This document shows positions 23,865 through 33,125 of a stretch of DNA of 46,140 nt, piece after piece. A program made the translations under genes and the position numbers. The DNA lies in the NCBI GenBank assembly GCA_015680685.1, contig MNCI01015499.1, positions 98,912 through 145,051 of the forward strand. The letters run 5' to 3'. The stretch is from Gnetum montanum (Eukaryota; Streptophyta; Gnetopsida; Gnetales; Gnetaceae). The number at the start of each line of letters is the position of its first letter. The first letter of the stretch is position 1. The notes beneath the pieces are model-generated. The model did not search any database and had not been told where the DNA came from. It worked only from the letters and a program-made list of their open reading frames with translations.

Positions 23865-24785
23865 TGATGAGCGATGAGGTACCCTTGCATCCAACCATAT
23901 GAATCATGAAGCATTGATGCACGATCTAGTCAAATTTTGTAGACTTTGTCATTTCGAGTGCACTAGCCCTTTAGAAAGTGAATCTAGCCTTAAGGTCAAT
24001 TATTGTCCTTCCAATTACACTTGTGACGTTCGTTGGTATGGTTAAGTGTAACTGAGGCATTCAATTTTTATCATTTTTATGTTTTATAGTTGGGTGCTTG
24101 AATTGTAGATAAAAAGGGATTTGATTAACTAATCTAAATTAACTAATTAACTAATCATTTAACTAATCCTAACATAAGTATTCGTTCCCATTTTGTGTAC
24201 ACGTCTTGAACCCACGTACCCACTGCTAGGCAACCAAGCACTACGCTATTGGATGTACCAAGCAATAATGTTGCTAGGATTATTAAGAGAATACGTGTTA
24301 CGCTTAAAGTGGTCATACTTATGTGTGTAATCTATCTCATTTAATTATCTCATTAATGTAATAACTGGGAAATATTTAATAATTAATTGAAAACACTTAA
24401 TAAATAATTGAAAATAGTAAATGCATAAATAAAGTAGCTAATCTATCCAAAGTGCTGCAAGGTTTATCAAAAAAGCTTGTCTTTATTGCTGCACACACTA
24501 ACGTGCTCAAGTACAACAATGCTCGAATAAAGATCCGTACACTCAATGACTCCTATTGCAGGCACTCGGAAGAAAAATTCTAACTTTTAAATGGAAAAAA
24601 TACAAGAGCTCCACTGCAATTACAATTTACTATGCCATAAATGTAGCTACAAATGCGTATTTATAGTCAAAAATCCAAAAAACCAACACTACATTGACGA
24701 GGCTTAATCGACGCATGGTAAGATGTGTCAACAAGGCCACATCAACAAGGCCTCATCAACGCAACCAATGTAACGTGACTCATCA
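23865..24785 (-). mobile_element. Element B 5' LTR
   Basis: TGATGAG to CTCATCA, 921 bp, paired with 3198-4102. It carries the GAGGCCTC-type palindromic units near its right edge (about 24690-24772), a minus-strand TATA (reverse complement near 24660) and AATAAAGACAAG (reverse complement near 24478). Confidence 0.92.
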
Positions 24786-24790
24786 CTAAT
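24786..24790. repeat. Target site duplication of element B, right copy (CTAAT)
   Basis: Identical to 3193-3197. The LINE reading resumes immediately after it. Confidence 0.9.
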
Positions 24791-25470
24791 CTTAAGAATT
24801 TATTTTAAGTTGACAATAATTTGCATTATGCTATTTCAAATATTTTTTGGAAGGATGACAAATATGTTTTTCCGTTTAATTTGAAAGTTTCTTGTGAGAT
24901 TATTACAGAGAATGATTTTACTTATAACAAATTTAATATGGCCTCAAAAATGCAATTATCGTTGCACTTTTGGATGAGGAAAATAAAATATATTTGGAGA
25001 GCTTCTACATTTCCTACAATTCATATCTTGAATGATGTTTTATTCATCAAGGTCTTCTTATTGGCACTTGTCTTAAACATATGGAAAATGTTTCTCCTCA
25101 ATGTCCTCTTTGTATAAGTAAAGATTTATTTTGTCATGTTTTTTAGTGTTCTATTACTCAACATGTTATGAAATGGACATCTAAAATTTGTAACAACTTT
25201 CAACGAAGCATCAATGAAGTCATTCTTAGTGATTAGCCTATAGTGGCCACTTCATGTCTTTGCATTTGTCTTCGATCCCTTGTTCTCTACTCTATTTGGA
25301 AGCTTTGATGTATGGCTATTTTCTAGTAGTAAAAGCATAACTATGCCCTCTCCTCAAGTATCAAACGCCAAATTGTCAAAGATGTTACTTTTTAACTTCA
25401 ACTTCAAGAAAAAAAGCTTATGGTGAAAGTTAAACAATTAATTTATTTTCTATCGTATTAATTTCTTTTC
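24791..25470 (+). pseudogene. LINE remnant, right part (C-terminal zinc-binding region)
   Basis: Across frameshifts the plus strand gives IFWKDDKYVFPFNLKVSCEI, IWRASTFPTIHILNDVLF, LKHMENVSPQCPLCISKDLF, HVF...CSITQHVMKWTSKICNN and LVLYSIWKL. This matches the C-terminal 'reverse transcriptase zinc-binding' segment of plant LINEs, with C-P-L-C and a following H and C. It continues the element broken at 3197. The 3' end is not sharply visible. Confidence 0.75.
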
Positions 25471-25747
25471 ATTTTGGAGGCTTAAGGATAGGAAGCTTTC
25501 AACTTTTGTTGTTATTTGTTCTTTATCTCTAATTAATATATTCTTTTTTTCTTTAGAGAGTTTTCTCCTTCTCTTTACAAAAATCCCTTTAGTAAAAAGT
25601 GAAAAATCATGAGGATCCTTTTGAATAAGGGAAAGGCTTGATCTTTTTCCTACCCTAGAGAGGAGTTTTTTCAAGATTGATTATAAGGATGAAAAGCTAA
25701 AAAGACATCCCCAAAATTATAGGGCTTTTTCTTTAGACTCTCCCTTT
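25471..25747. other. Unassigned junction between LINE and copia remnants
   Basis: AT-rich sequence with no protein pattern that I recognise. It could be the LINE 3' tail, the eroded 5' part of the copia polyprotein, or both. No copia 5' LTR is visible here. Confidence 0.4.
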
Positions 25748-27600
25748 GATTGTATAATCCTTTGACAAATAAGATTATGACTAGTGGAGATGTCATTTTT
25801 GATGAAAAGAGCATTTAGAGTTGGAATGGGTAGCAACCTACTTCAATTATTTTTGACAATGAAACTATAGACTTCACAGCATCCGAAACTACAAAACCTA
25901 GAACTATAGACTTCGAAGCACCAAGAACTGTGGAGGTTGAGACTTCACCAATTGTAGCAACAACTGAATCTCACCATATTCAAAAAAAACCCCTTGTGGA
26001 TGATGGATTGTGATGTAATAGTGATTGATCAATCTGATGACCCAATCACCCACTTTGCTTTGTTTGCAGATTGTGATCCCACACCTTTTGAAAGTGCTAT
26101 TAAAGAATCAAAATGGAGAAAGGCAATGGAGGATGAAATTGAAGCCATTAAGAGAAATGGTACTTGGGATTTGGTTGATCTTCCAAAAGGGCATAAAACC
26201 ATTAGTGTGAAGTGGGTATTCAAAACAAAACTAAAGGAGATTGGTGAAGTTGACAAGTTTAAGGCATGATTGGTGGCTAAGGGATATAAGCAAGAATATG
26301 AAATTGACTATAAAAAAGTCTTTGCTCCTATTGTAAGGCATGATACAATCAGATTGGTGATTGCATGGGCAGCACCAAATTCATGGCCTATCTTCCAAAT
26401 GGATGTCAAGTCTACATTCTTACATGGCGACTTGGAGGAATAAGTATTTATTGATTAGCCCCTTGGTTTTTTGAAGCTTGGTAGTGATCACAAGGTCTAT
26501 AAATTTAAAAAGGCTTTGTATGGACTAAAACAAGCTCTAAGAGCTTGGTATAGTCGTATAAATACCTATTTTTCTAAGGAGGGATTTCAAAAATGTTCAT
26601 ATGAGCATATACTTTTTACAAAGATTAATGGAGAAAAAGTGTGCATTGTATGTTTATATGTCGATGTTCTTATTTTCATTGGGAATGATAGTGATTCGTT
26701 TAAAAAATTTAAGAAGTCAATGATGGATGAGTTTAAAATGACTAATTTTGGAAAAATGCTTTACTATCTTGGCATGGAAGTAGTGCAATCCCCTGTTGGA
26801 ATCTTTATTTCTCAAAAAGAAGTATGTCAAATAAATTTGGAGAGGTTTAAGATGAAGGATTGTAATCTTGTAAGGACTCCAATTGGGACTGGCTTGAGGA
26901 TAAACAAAGATCCTAAAGGAAGCAAGGTGGAGGCTACACTTTACAAGCAAATTGTTAGGAGTCTAATGTATTTGACTACAACCAGACTTTATATAATGCA
27001 TGCTATGAGTCTTATCAACAGATACATGGAGTCTCCAAAGAAGATGCATTTGTTGGATACTAAAAAAATATTTTGTTACTTGCAAGGGACTAAAGATTTT
27101 GGGTTGTTTTACAAGAAAGGTGAGAAATATGATTTTATGAGATTTACTGATAGTGATTATGTAGGAGATAAAGATGATAGGAAAAGCACTTCACGATATG
27201 TTTTTATGATGGCCAAATGGGTTGTTTCATGGTCATCTAAGAAGTAATCAATTATCACATTGTCAACCACAGAGGTTGAATTTGTTGCTGCAACATCTTA
27301 TGCTTGCCAAGCTATTTAGCTAAGAAAAATTCTTAATGAGTTATATTTCAAGCAAGGGGGGGCTACTACAATTTTCTATGACAATAATTTCACCATAAAG
27401 TTATCCAGAAACCCCATGCTACATGGAAGAAGCAAGCATATTGATGTAAGATTTTTCTTCTTGCATGATCTATGCAATGATGGTCTTATTGATTTGGTGT
27501 CTTGTAAGAGTGAAGATCAACTTGCTAATATTCTAAGCAAACCCCTCAAGTTATCAACATTCCAGAAGCTGGGAAAGTAGCTTGGAGTCTACACATTGAA
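25748..27600 (+). pseudogene. Ty1/copia polyprotein remnant (RT and RNase H)
   Basis: The plus strand begins YNPLTNKIMTSGDVIFDEKS, the typical post-integrase 'DVIFDE' motif. RT follows from 26100: KWRKAMEDEIEAIKRNGTWD, KTISVKWVFKTK, FAPIVRHDTIRLVIA, FQMDVKSTFLHGDLEE, YKFKKALYGLKQALRAWY, and the active-site box at 26657-26668, which reads Y-V-D-V instead of Y-V-D-D. RNase H follows: FTDSDYVGDKDDRKSTS, SIITLSTTEVEFVAATS, LHGRSKHIDVRFFFL. In-frame stops occur at about 26268 and 26442, so it is dead, but the 258-residue stretch 26471-27247 is still open. Gag, protease and most of integrase are absent. Confidence 0.9.
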
Positions 27601-27660
27601 TAATTCTTGTTAAACTGATAGTTTGCAGACTTTTAGTTTATAGGAGGGTGTTAAATGTGT

Positions 27661-28677
27661 TGATGAGCAGCGAGGTACCCCTACCCTCAACCATATGAGT
27701 ACAAGCGTTTCACGCATGATCCGGTCAAATTCTAAGGACTAAGTGCCTATGCGCCTATGTGGAACAAGGACGGGTTGGTTGATCGTTGTTTTCCCAAACT
27801 TACTTGTATGTCACGATTGTGTGGTTAAATAAGCTTGAGGCATATGATTTTTATAGCTTTTATGTTTTTATGTCCTACTACCAATCAGGGAGGAGAGAGA
27901 GAGATAACTAAGTGACTAATTTAACTTAACTATTGATTAATTAGGCTTTAAACTAATCTTAACACCAGTATTTGTTCTCACTTGCCGTACACATCCTGAA
28001 CCAGTGCAACACTACTGGGATTACCAAACGCTAATCGTTACTGGGTTACCAAGTGTTACACGCATGCTCGAAGTGATCGTATTGTGTGTTAATAACAAAA
28101 ATGTAAAGTGCATAAAATAAAATAATTGTAGAAAAAAATAAAATAAAGGAAATGAGTAAGAAAACAAATCTCAAGTGCTGCAAGGATGAATCAAAGAGCT
28201 CATCTTTATTGCCGTACACAAGGTGTGCTCATGTACATAATGCTCGAATAAAGATCCATCTACACTTAGACCTCCTGCTGCAGGCACTTGGCTAGAGTTT
28301 CGCTACTTGACTCCTAAAATACTTCCTCCTCTGAATTCTTCTTCTTAACTTCCCCCTATTATGTGCCTGGGCACTATATTTATAGGCTTGGGAGCAACTA
28401 CTCTAATAATTACAAAAACTGCCACTCTATTTTAGAGAAACTGCCCCTCTAATAATAACCACTCTAATAATTAGAGTAACTACTTTAATAATTAGAGTAA
28501 CTGCTCTAATAATAACCACTCTAATAATTAGAGTAACCGCCCTAATAATAACCACTCTAATAATTAGAGTAACCACTCTAATTATTAGAGTAATCGTCGT
28601 AATAATAACCACTCTAATTATTAGAGTAACCACCCTAATAATAACCACTCTAATTATTAAAGTAACCGCTCTCATCA
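27661..28677 (-). mobile_element. Element E: solo LTR of the A/B/D family
   Basis: TGATGAG at the left and CTCATCA at the right, 1017 bp. The left part aligns with the starts of the A and B LTRs (GAGGTACCCCTACCCTCAACCAT and the following few hundred bases). The same five bases TGTGT flank it (27656-27660 and 28678-28682), and the copia LTR continues across it. No internal sequence is present, so it is a product of LTR-LTR recombination. Confidence 0.9.
28437..28675. repeat. Palindromic AATTATTAGAGT array in solo LTR E
   Basis: Many degenerate copies of CTCTAATAATTAGAGTAACC and ACCACTCTAATAATAACC alternate. Each CTCTAATAATTAGAG is a near-perfect hairpin. The array lies at the U3 edge, where A and D have GCGATATCGC units and B has GAGGCCTC units. 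The long minus-strand open frame across it (28427-28678) is a repeat artefact. Confidence 0.85.
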
Positions 28678-28764
28678 TGTGTTTAATTGTTAAATATGTT
28701 TTTATTTATTTATCCTAGTCTTTAGGAACTATTCTTAGGGATTTAATTGCTATTTTCGTTCTTT

Positions 28765-29027
28765 AGAAGTTGAATGGTCAGTCGTTATAGAAGTTGAAGG
28801 GTTGACCGTTACAGAAGTTGAAGGGTTGACCGTTATAGAAGTTGAAAGGTCTGTCGTTATAGAAGCTAAAAGGTCAGTCATTATAGAAGATGAAGAGTTG
28901 GTTGTTACAGAAATTGAAGGGTTGTTGTTACAGAAGTTGAAAGGTTGGTCATTACAATAGTTGAAAGGTTGGTCATTACAAAAGTTGAAGGATGGACCGT
29001 TACAGAAGTTGAAAGGTCAACCATTAC
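28765..29027 (+). repeat. 24-bp minisatellite, 11 copies, in copia LTR
   Basis: Eleven consecutive units follow the pattern AGAAGTTGAAGGGTTGACCG followed by TTAC. Nearly all are exactly 24 bases (one is 23), with substitutions mostly between G/A and C/T. The array lies between the LTR start and the TATA-like site, a place where enhancer repeats sit in plant copia LTRs. Confidence 0.9.
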
Positions 29028-29180
29028 AGGAGTTGTTATTTTCCATTAATGTATTTGCCTATTTAAAAGACATTATCATTGAATAAAAATTTGTGAAATT
29101 TAGTTGCCTTTTCCCCTATTTTGTTCCATTTTGTTATTTTGTTATCTAAGGCTAGCAGTGCAACTCCTCAAACGCTAACA

Positions 29181-30303
29181 TGCTATCAGTGAGAACAACA
29201 AGAGGAAAAAAAATAACAAGGGAAAAAATTGTGGTCAATATAGACTCCATAATCATTAAGACCAGCACGCAATGACAGAGGCTCGTGATGAATTCCATGT
29301 CTATGCTTTTTCAATCGCTTTTAAAATAACTTCCAAAGACTTCAGGGTTTTCACGTGGTAGTAAATAGAGTTGCAGTGTAAAGGCTCTCTTTGGATGGTG
29401 GCTGCTACCAAGTGTTTAGACAAGAAAACTTCTCCATTTAATTTCGGAACTGTCGTGGAAATCTTATCCTTGAACTCATTGAAATCCCGACACATCTAGA
29501 AATACCACCTTAGAAAAAGCCACTGCATAAGGTAAAAAAATCATCGTATCCGATCACATGCAGCTTCGATTTTTTATTTTTTAATTTACAAAAGGTGTCG
29601 CTTTACCAATGACGATAACATAAGTAATTTTTACGAAGACACGTTACGGCTGCAAGTGCCAGCTCGGCAGCTTGACTCACAAGTCAAACTGGGAGAATTT
29701 ACTGTCTGTCAGCGACGGCTAATTACTCGCGGTGGAATAAAAACGCACACGTCGTAGGGCCCACGGGGGAAAAATAAAAGGCAATAAACCAATTCAAGAA
29801 AAAGGAATCATTTTAGTCGTCCAAAAATAGGTCGTTTCCGTAGCCGGTGAAATTCAGCCGTTACAAGGGCATTTAAGCGGATATGTAACGTGGGCTGTGC
29901 TTGCTTGCTGGCAGCGGATTAGAAATATATATATATAGATATAAAATCTATTATATCTGTCCGCTGCACAGGCCCTATATTTATCTGTGAGCGAAATCTT
30001 TGCTGCCTGCAAAACTTTAATTTTCGTTTTTTTAATTCAAATTTTTTTAAAAAAACTATTTTTGGCGCACATAAAATAGACAGAGGAGAGGAAGCAGATT
30101 TTTTGGCGCACATAATTTTAATTCAAATTTTGTTTTTTTAAAAACTATTTTTTTGCGCACATAAAATAGACAAAGGAGAGGAACCAGATTTTTTGGCGCA
30201 TATAATTTTAATTCAAATTTTGTTTTTTTTTAAACTATTTTTTGGCGCACATAAAATAGACAAGGAGAGGAAGTAGGACAGATATTGAAGGATAAGGAAA
30301 CTT
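29181..30303 (+). repeat. Distal copy of the duplicated CW-gene upstream region
   Basis: This block aligns in the same orientation with 32187-33125: matching landmarks are CAACAAGAGGAAAAAAA, AATCATCGTATCC, ACACGTTACGGCT, CTCGCAAGTCAAACTGGGAG (ACTCACAAGTC here), GTAGGGCCCACGGGGGAAA, TTCAGCCGTTACAAGGGCAT and AGCGAAATCTTTGCTGCCTG. It starts directly at the copia LTR edge and ends with GATAAGGAAACT, after which the copies diverge. No gene follows this copy before the proximal one. Confidence 0.85.
30029..30290 (+). repeat. Tandem ~88-bp units with TTTGGCGC sites
   Basis: Three units begin TTTTAATTCAAATTTT near 30029, 30116 and 30206 and contain GGCGCACATAAAATAGAC. The matching place in the proximal copy (about 33030-33110) has one unit. 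TTTGGCGC, which fits the E2F consensus TTTSSCGC, occurs exactly at 30061, 30102, 30192 and 30241. Confidence 0.8.
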
Positions 30304-31450
30304 ATGTGAATCCATGCACCCAAGTATTGTATTTACAAGCTACACCCATCTTACAATGTCATGTATATACATCTTAGAAATAATATATACATCTTAGGAA
30401 TAATATTTACAAGCTTGTGCTGCAATATTGAATTTATGACATCTTAGAAATAATATCGTAGTTACAATATTGTTGGTGAACAAAAATTGACTTTATCAAA
30501 TAGATGCAACGTTACATCTACAACATTGTAGATGTGACATAGCAACCAACTAAGACGCACCAACACATATGCTATAACACATATGCGATGTAGCATCTAC
30601 AACTTAGCATCTACAATATCATTTAGTCAATGAGTCAATGAATCAATCAGTTTGGGTCAATCCCACGATTTTGTAATAAACTTTATTCAAATTTTGTCTA
30701 ACTTGATGATGCATTTTTAGTTCATTGCGAGAGTATGATAAAAAATCATTAATGCAAATGCCACATCACATCTACGATATCATAAATTTTGATGTAATGT
30801 CATAGATGTGATGTATCTAGGGATCATTTTGACTACAAATACCACTTGCCCACCATATTAATGACATCTATTACTATAGCAGCATGGAAACCTTATCAAT
30901 TTTGGTATGTGATTTCGTATAGTAGCCAATGAGTGCCTGTTGTATGGATTTGAACCAGTTGTTTAAAATCTTATTCAAATGGCTTGTACTTGAAGACATT
31001 TCATAACAAAAATAAGATCAAGATCATTTCTTATCCATTGTAGCATTTTGACTTAGTTTAGATTTACTTGTCTTATAGTTTACTTTACTTGTTATTTTAA
31101 TTCCTCATGCACTTAGCTTAGCAATTTACTTTCCAATACATCTGTAAACAATGTGGAATGAGTACAATTGATTTCTATCATAAATACATTATTGTTTGGT
31201 CATTTCATTAGTGTTATTACTTGGTATGCCCACTAGTGAACACTTGGTAATTTTAGTAATGATTGTTTGAGTTTAAGATGTGTACTTTAAGTCAAGAATG
31301 GATGCTCAATGTTCTTAGGCTAGATTAGGATTTATTTTTATTATTTACTAGATTAAACAATTAATTAATTTCTATAATTTACTTGGTCGTAGCAACATCA
31401 TAATCATCTAGCCTTTTTTTTTGGTATTAGAACTAAATATAGAGTCCTTT
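30304..31450. other. AT-rich spacer between the duplicated blocks
   Basis: No coding signal was seen. It has short direct repeats of ACATCTTAGAAATAATAT (30360-30460) and repeated ACATCTAC/GTAGATGT words. There is a perfect 11-bp inverted repeat CATCACATCTA/TAGATGTGATG at 30764-30774 and 30803-30813. These could be remnants of small inverted-repeat transposons, but no clear boundaries are visible. Confidence 0.5.
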
Positions 31451-31620
31451 CTTTTTTTTTTTTGGTGGGAAGGGAGGGTGCGAGACGGGGGGTGTTGAAC
31501 CCCAAAGTAATTGTAATACAGGGATAACCCAACATATATAACTCAGCATTACCCACCAAAATCGAACCCATGACTTGAAGCTTTCAAATCAAGAGTCTAA
31601 TCACTAAGCTAACACACTAT
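31451..31620 (-). mobile_element. tRNA-derived SINE (minus strand)
   Basis: On the minus strand the 5' head contains TTAGCTTAGTGATTA, an A-box match (about 31613-31598), and GGGTTCGAT, a B-box match (31569-31561), at tRNA-like spacing. A body follows and then a poly-A tail (poly-T at 31452-31463 on the plus strand). A separate fragment with a similar B box (CAAGTTTGATTCTC, minus strand) lies near 31670-31690. Confidence 0.7.
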
Positions 31621-31717
31621 TTTTGTTGAACATAAGCAAAATATAATGGTATGTTAGATTAACATACTCATGAGAATCAAACTTGTGACTTGCAAATCAC
31701 ATCCTACATATTTTAAC

Positions 31718-31881
31718 AATGAGGTATTAGCCTAGTGGTATAGGTCTTGGCTTGGTAACCCTAGGTCATAGGTTTGATTCTATTAGGTCCCACTAAGTTA
31801 TGAATTTTTATAAATCTTGGGGTGCACCTATGTTTCACTTATTTTGGGTTCCAACGCCCCCACAACCTACATGTTTTTTAT
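31718..31881 (+). mobile_element. tRNA-derived SINE (plus strand)
   Basis: The plus strand shows TAGCCTAGTGGTA (A box, 31728-31740) and GGTTTGATTC (B box, 31771-31780), 30 bases apart, as in tRNA genes. A body with GTCCCACTAAG and GGTTCCAACGCCCCCACAAC follows. It is not a functional tRNA, because no acceptor or anticodon arms can be folded from it by eye. The 3' end is approximate. Confidence 0.65.
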
Positions 31882-32186
31882 TCAATTGAGCAATGACTCG
31901 TAACTTGTAGACATATATAGTCAAAGTTTTAGTACCGACAACTCTTTAAAGATTTGGAACTAGGTATGCTTTAGAAATGAGACATTTTTTTTGTAATTTA
32001 AAAGTAGTTGGTCAACATTGATCAATTAGTTATGGTATGCAAGTTATGATTTAGAAGTCCCAAATTTAATTGCAATGAGTATTCACACCTAATTTATGTC
32101 ACGTCATAAACAATAATCCACAAGTTCAATCACACCTAAAGACAAATTTAGCTAGTAATAACATAAATGGTTTATTTGCATGAACG

Positions 32187-33125
32187 TATGCTATGGGTGA
32201 ATGCAACAAGAGGAAAAAAAAAAAATTAACGGGGGAAATATTGTAGTAAATACGAACTCCATAATGACAAAGGTTCTGTGCTTTTTCAGTTGCTTTTAAA
32301 ATAACTTCCAAGGACTTCAGTGTGTTTACGTGGAATTAAACATGGTTGCAATGTGTTTTGACGGTGGCTGCGACCAAGCGTTTTAGACGGGAACACTTCT
32401 CCCTTAATTTCGAAACTACCGTGGAAATCTTATCCTTGAACTCATTGAAATCCCGACATGTCTAGAAATGCCACCCTTGGTACAAGGCACCGCATCAAGC
32501 ATCGGGTAAAAAAATCATCGTATCCAATCACATGCAGCTTCGGTTTTTTATTTTTTTAATTTACAAAAGGCGACTTGTTGCTCTACTAATTACGATAGCG
32601 GAAGCAAATTTTACGAAGACACGTTACGGCTACAGACGCCAGCTCAGGAGCTTGACTCGCAAGTCAAACTGGGAGAATTTACTGTCTGTCACCCACGGCG
32701 AATTACGCGCGGTGAAATAGAAACGCACGCTTCGTAGGGCCCACGGGGGAAAATAAGAGGCCATAAACTAAGTCAAGAAAAACGAGAATATAAACCAAGA
32801 ATCCAAATAATCATTTTAGTCACCAAAAATAGGTCGTTTCCCTAGTTGGTGAAATTCAGCCGTTACAAGGGCATTTAAGCGCAGAGGTAACGTTGGCTAT
32901 TCTTGCTTGCTGTCAGCGGATTAGAAATATATATACAGATATGAAATCTAATTATCTGTCTGATGCTCAGGCTATATATATTTATCTGTCAGCGAAATCT
33001 TTGCTGCCTGCAAAATTCTAATTTCGTTTCTTTAATTCAAATTTTGTTCTTATAAAAACTATTTTCTGGCGCACGCAAAACAGACAAAGGAAAGGAAGCC
33101 GGACAGAAACTGAAGGAGAAGGAAG
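32187..33125 (+). promoter_or_regulatory. Proximal copy of the duplicated region: upstream/promoter region of the CW gene
   Basis: This block lies directly before the 5' leader of the CW gene and is homologous to 29181-30303. Conserved landmarks near the gene include TTCAGCCGTTACAAGGGCAT (a CCGTTA Myb-like word), a TATA-like ATATATACAGATATG near 32930 and TATATATATTTATCTGTC near 32974. Which TATA is used cannot be decided from the sequence. Confidence 0.55.

Larger units (their letters stand above)
3198..24785 (-). mobile_element. Element B: large Ty3/gypsy retrotransposon, Athila/Tat-like, with extra 3' ORF
   Basis: A minus-strand element of about 21.6 kb, or about 13.5 kb after removing nested element A. 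Reading on the minus strand: 5' LTR (23865-24785), tRNA-Asp-type primer site, gag, protease, RT, RNase H, integrase (interrupted by A), a non-coding spacer with tandem repeats, an LTR-like promoter module, a long extra ORF, polypurine tract (reverse complement of 4103-4110, about CATGGGGGTA), and 3' LTR (3198-4102). CTAAT flanks both sides. All coding parts carry stops and frameshifts. The order gag-PR-RT-RH-IN-extra ORF and the primer site point to the Athila/Tat branch; the exact lineage is inferred. Confidence 0.9.
27649..29180 (+). mobile_element. Copia 3' LTR, interrupted by solo LTR E
   Basis: After a purine tract (AGGAGGG) the LTR starts TGTTAAATG at 27649 and ends CGCTAACA at 29180 (inverted TGTTA/TAACA). 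Without the inserted solo LTR and one target copy it is about 510 bp. It holds a minisatellite (28765-29027), a TATA-like TATTTAAAA near 29052 and AATAAAAATTTG near 29080. The next bases match the other copy of the duplicated upstream region, which supports 29180 as the true end. Confidence 0.75.

Noticed and set aside
28437-28675. Regular repeats with spacer-like gaps, superficially CRISPR-like
   Set aside because: The units are degenerate palindromes inside a plant LTR with target duplications; repeats are not identical and there are no unique spacers of even length.
28427-28678. 83-codon minus-strand frame of repeating TLIIRVVII
   Set aside because: It is a translation of the palindromic array of LTR E and not a protein.
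29181-29192. TGCTATCAGTGA after the copia LTR, resembling an initiator tRNA-Met primer site
   Set aside because: The same place in the proximal duplicated block reads TGCTATGGGTGA without an LTR, so this is flanking genomic sequence. The LTR is also preceded by polyprotein and a purine tract, so it is the 3' LTR.
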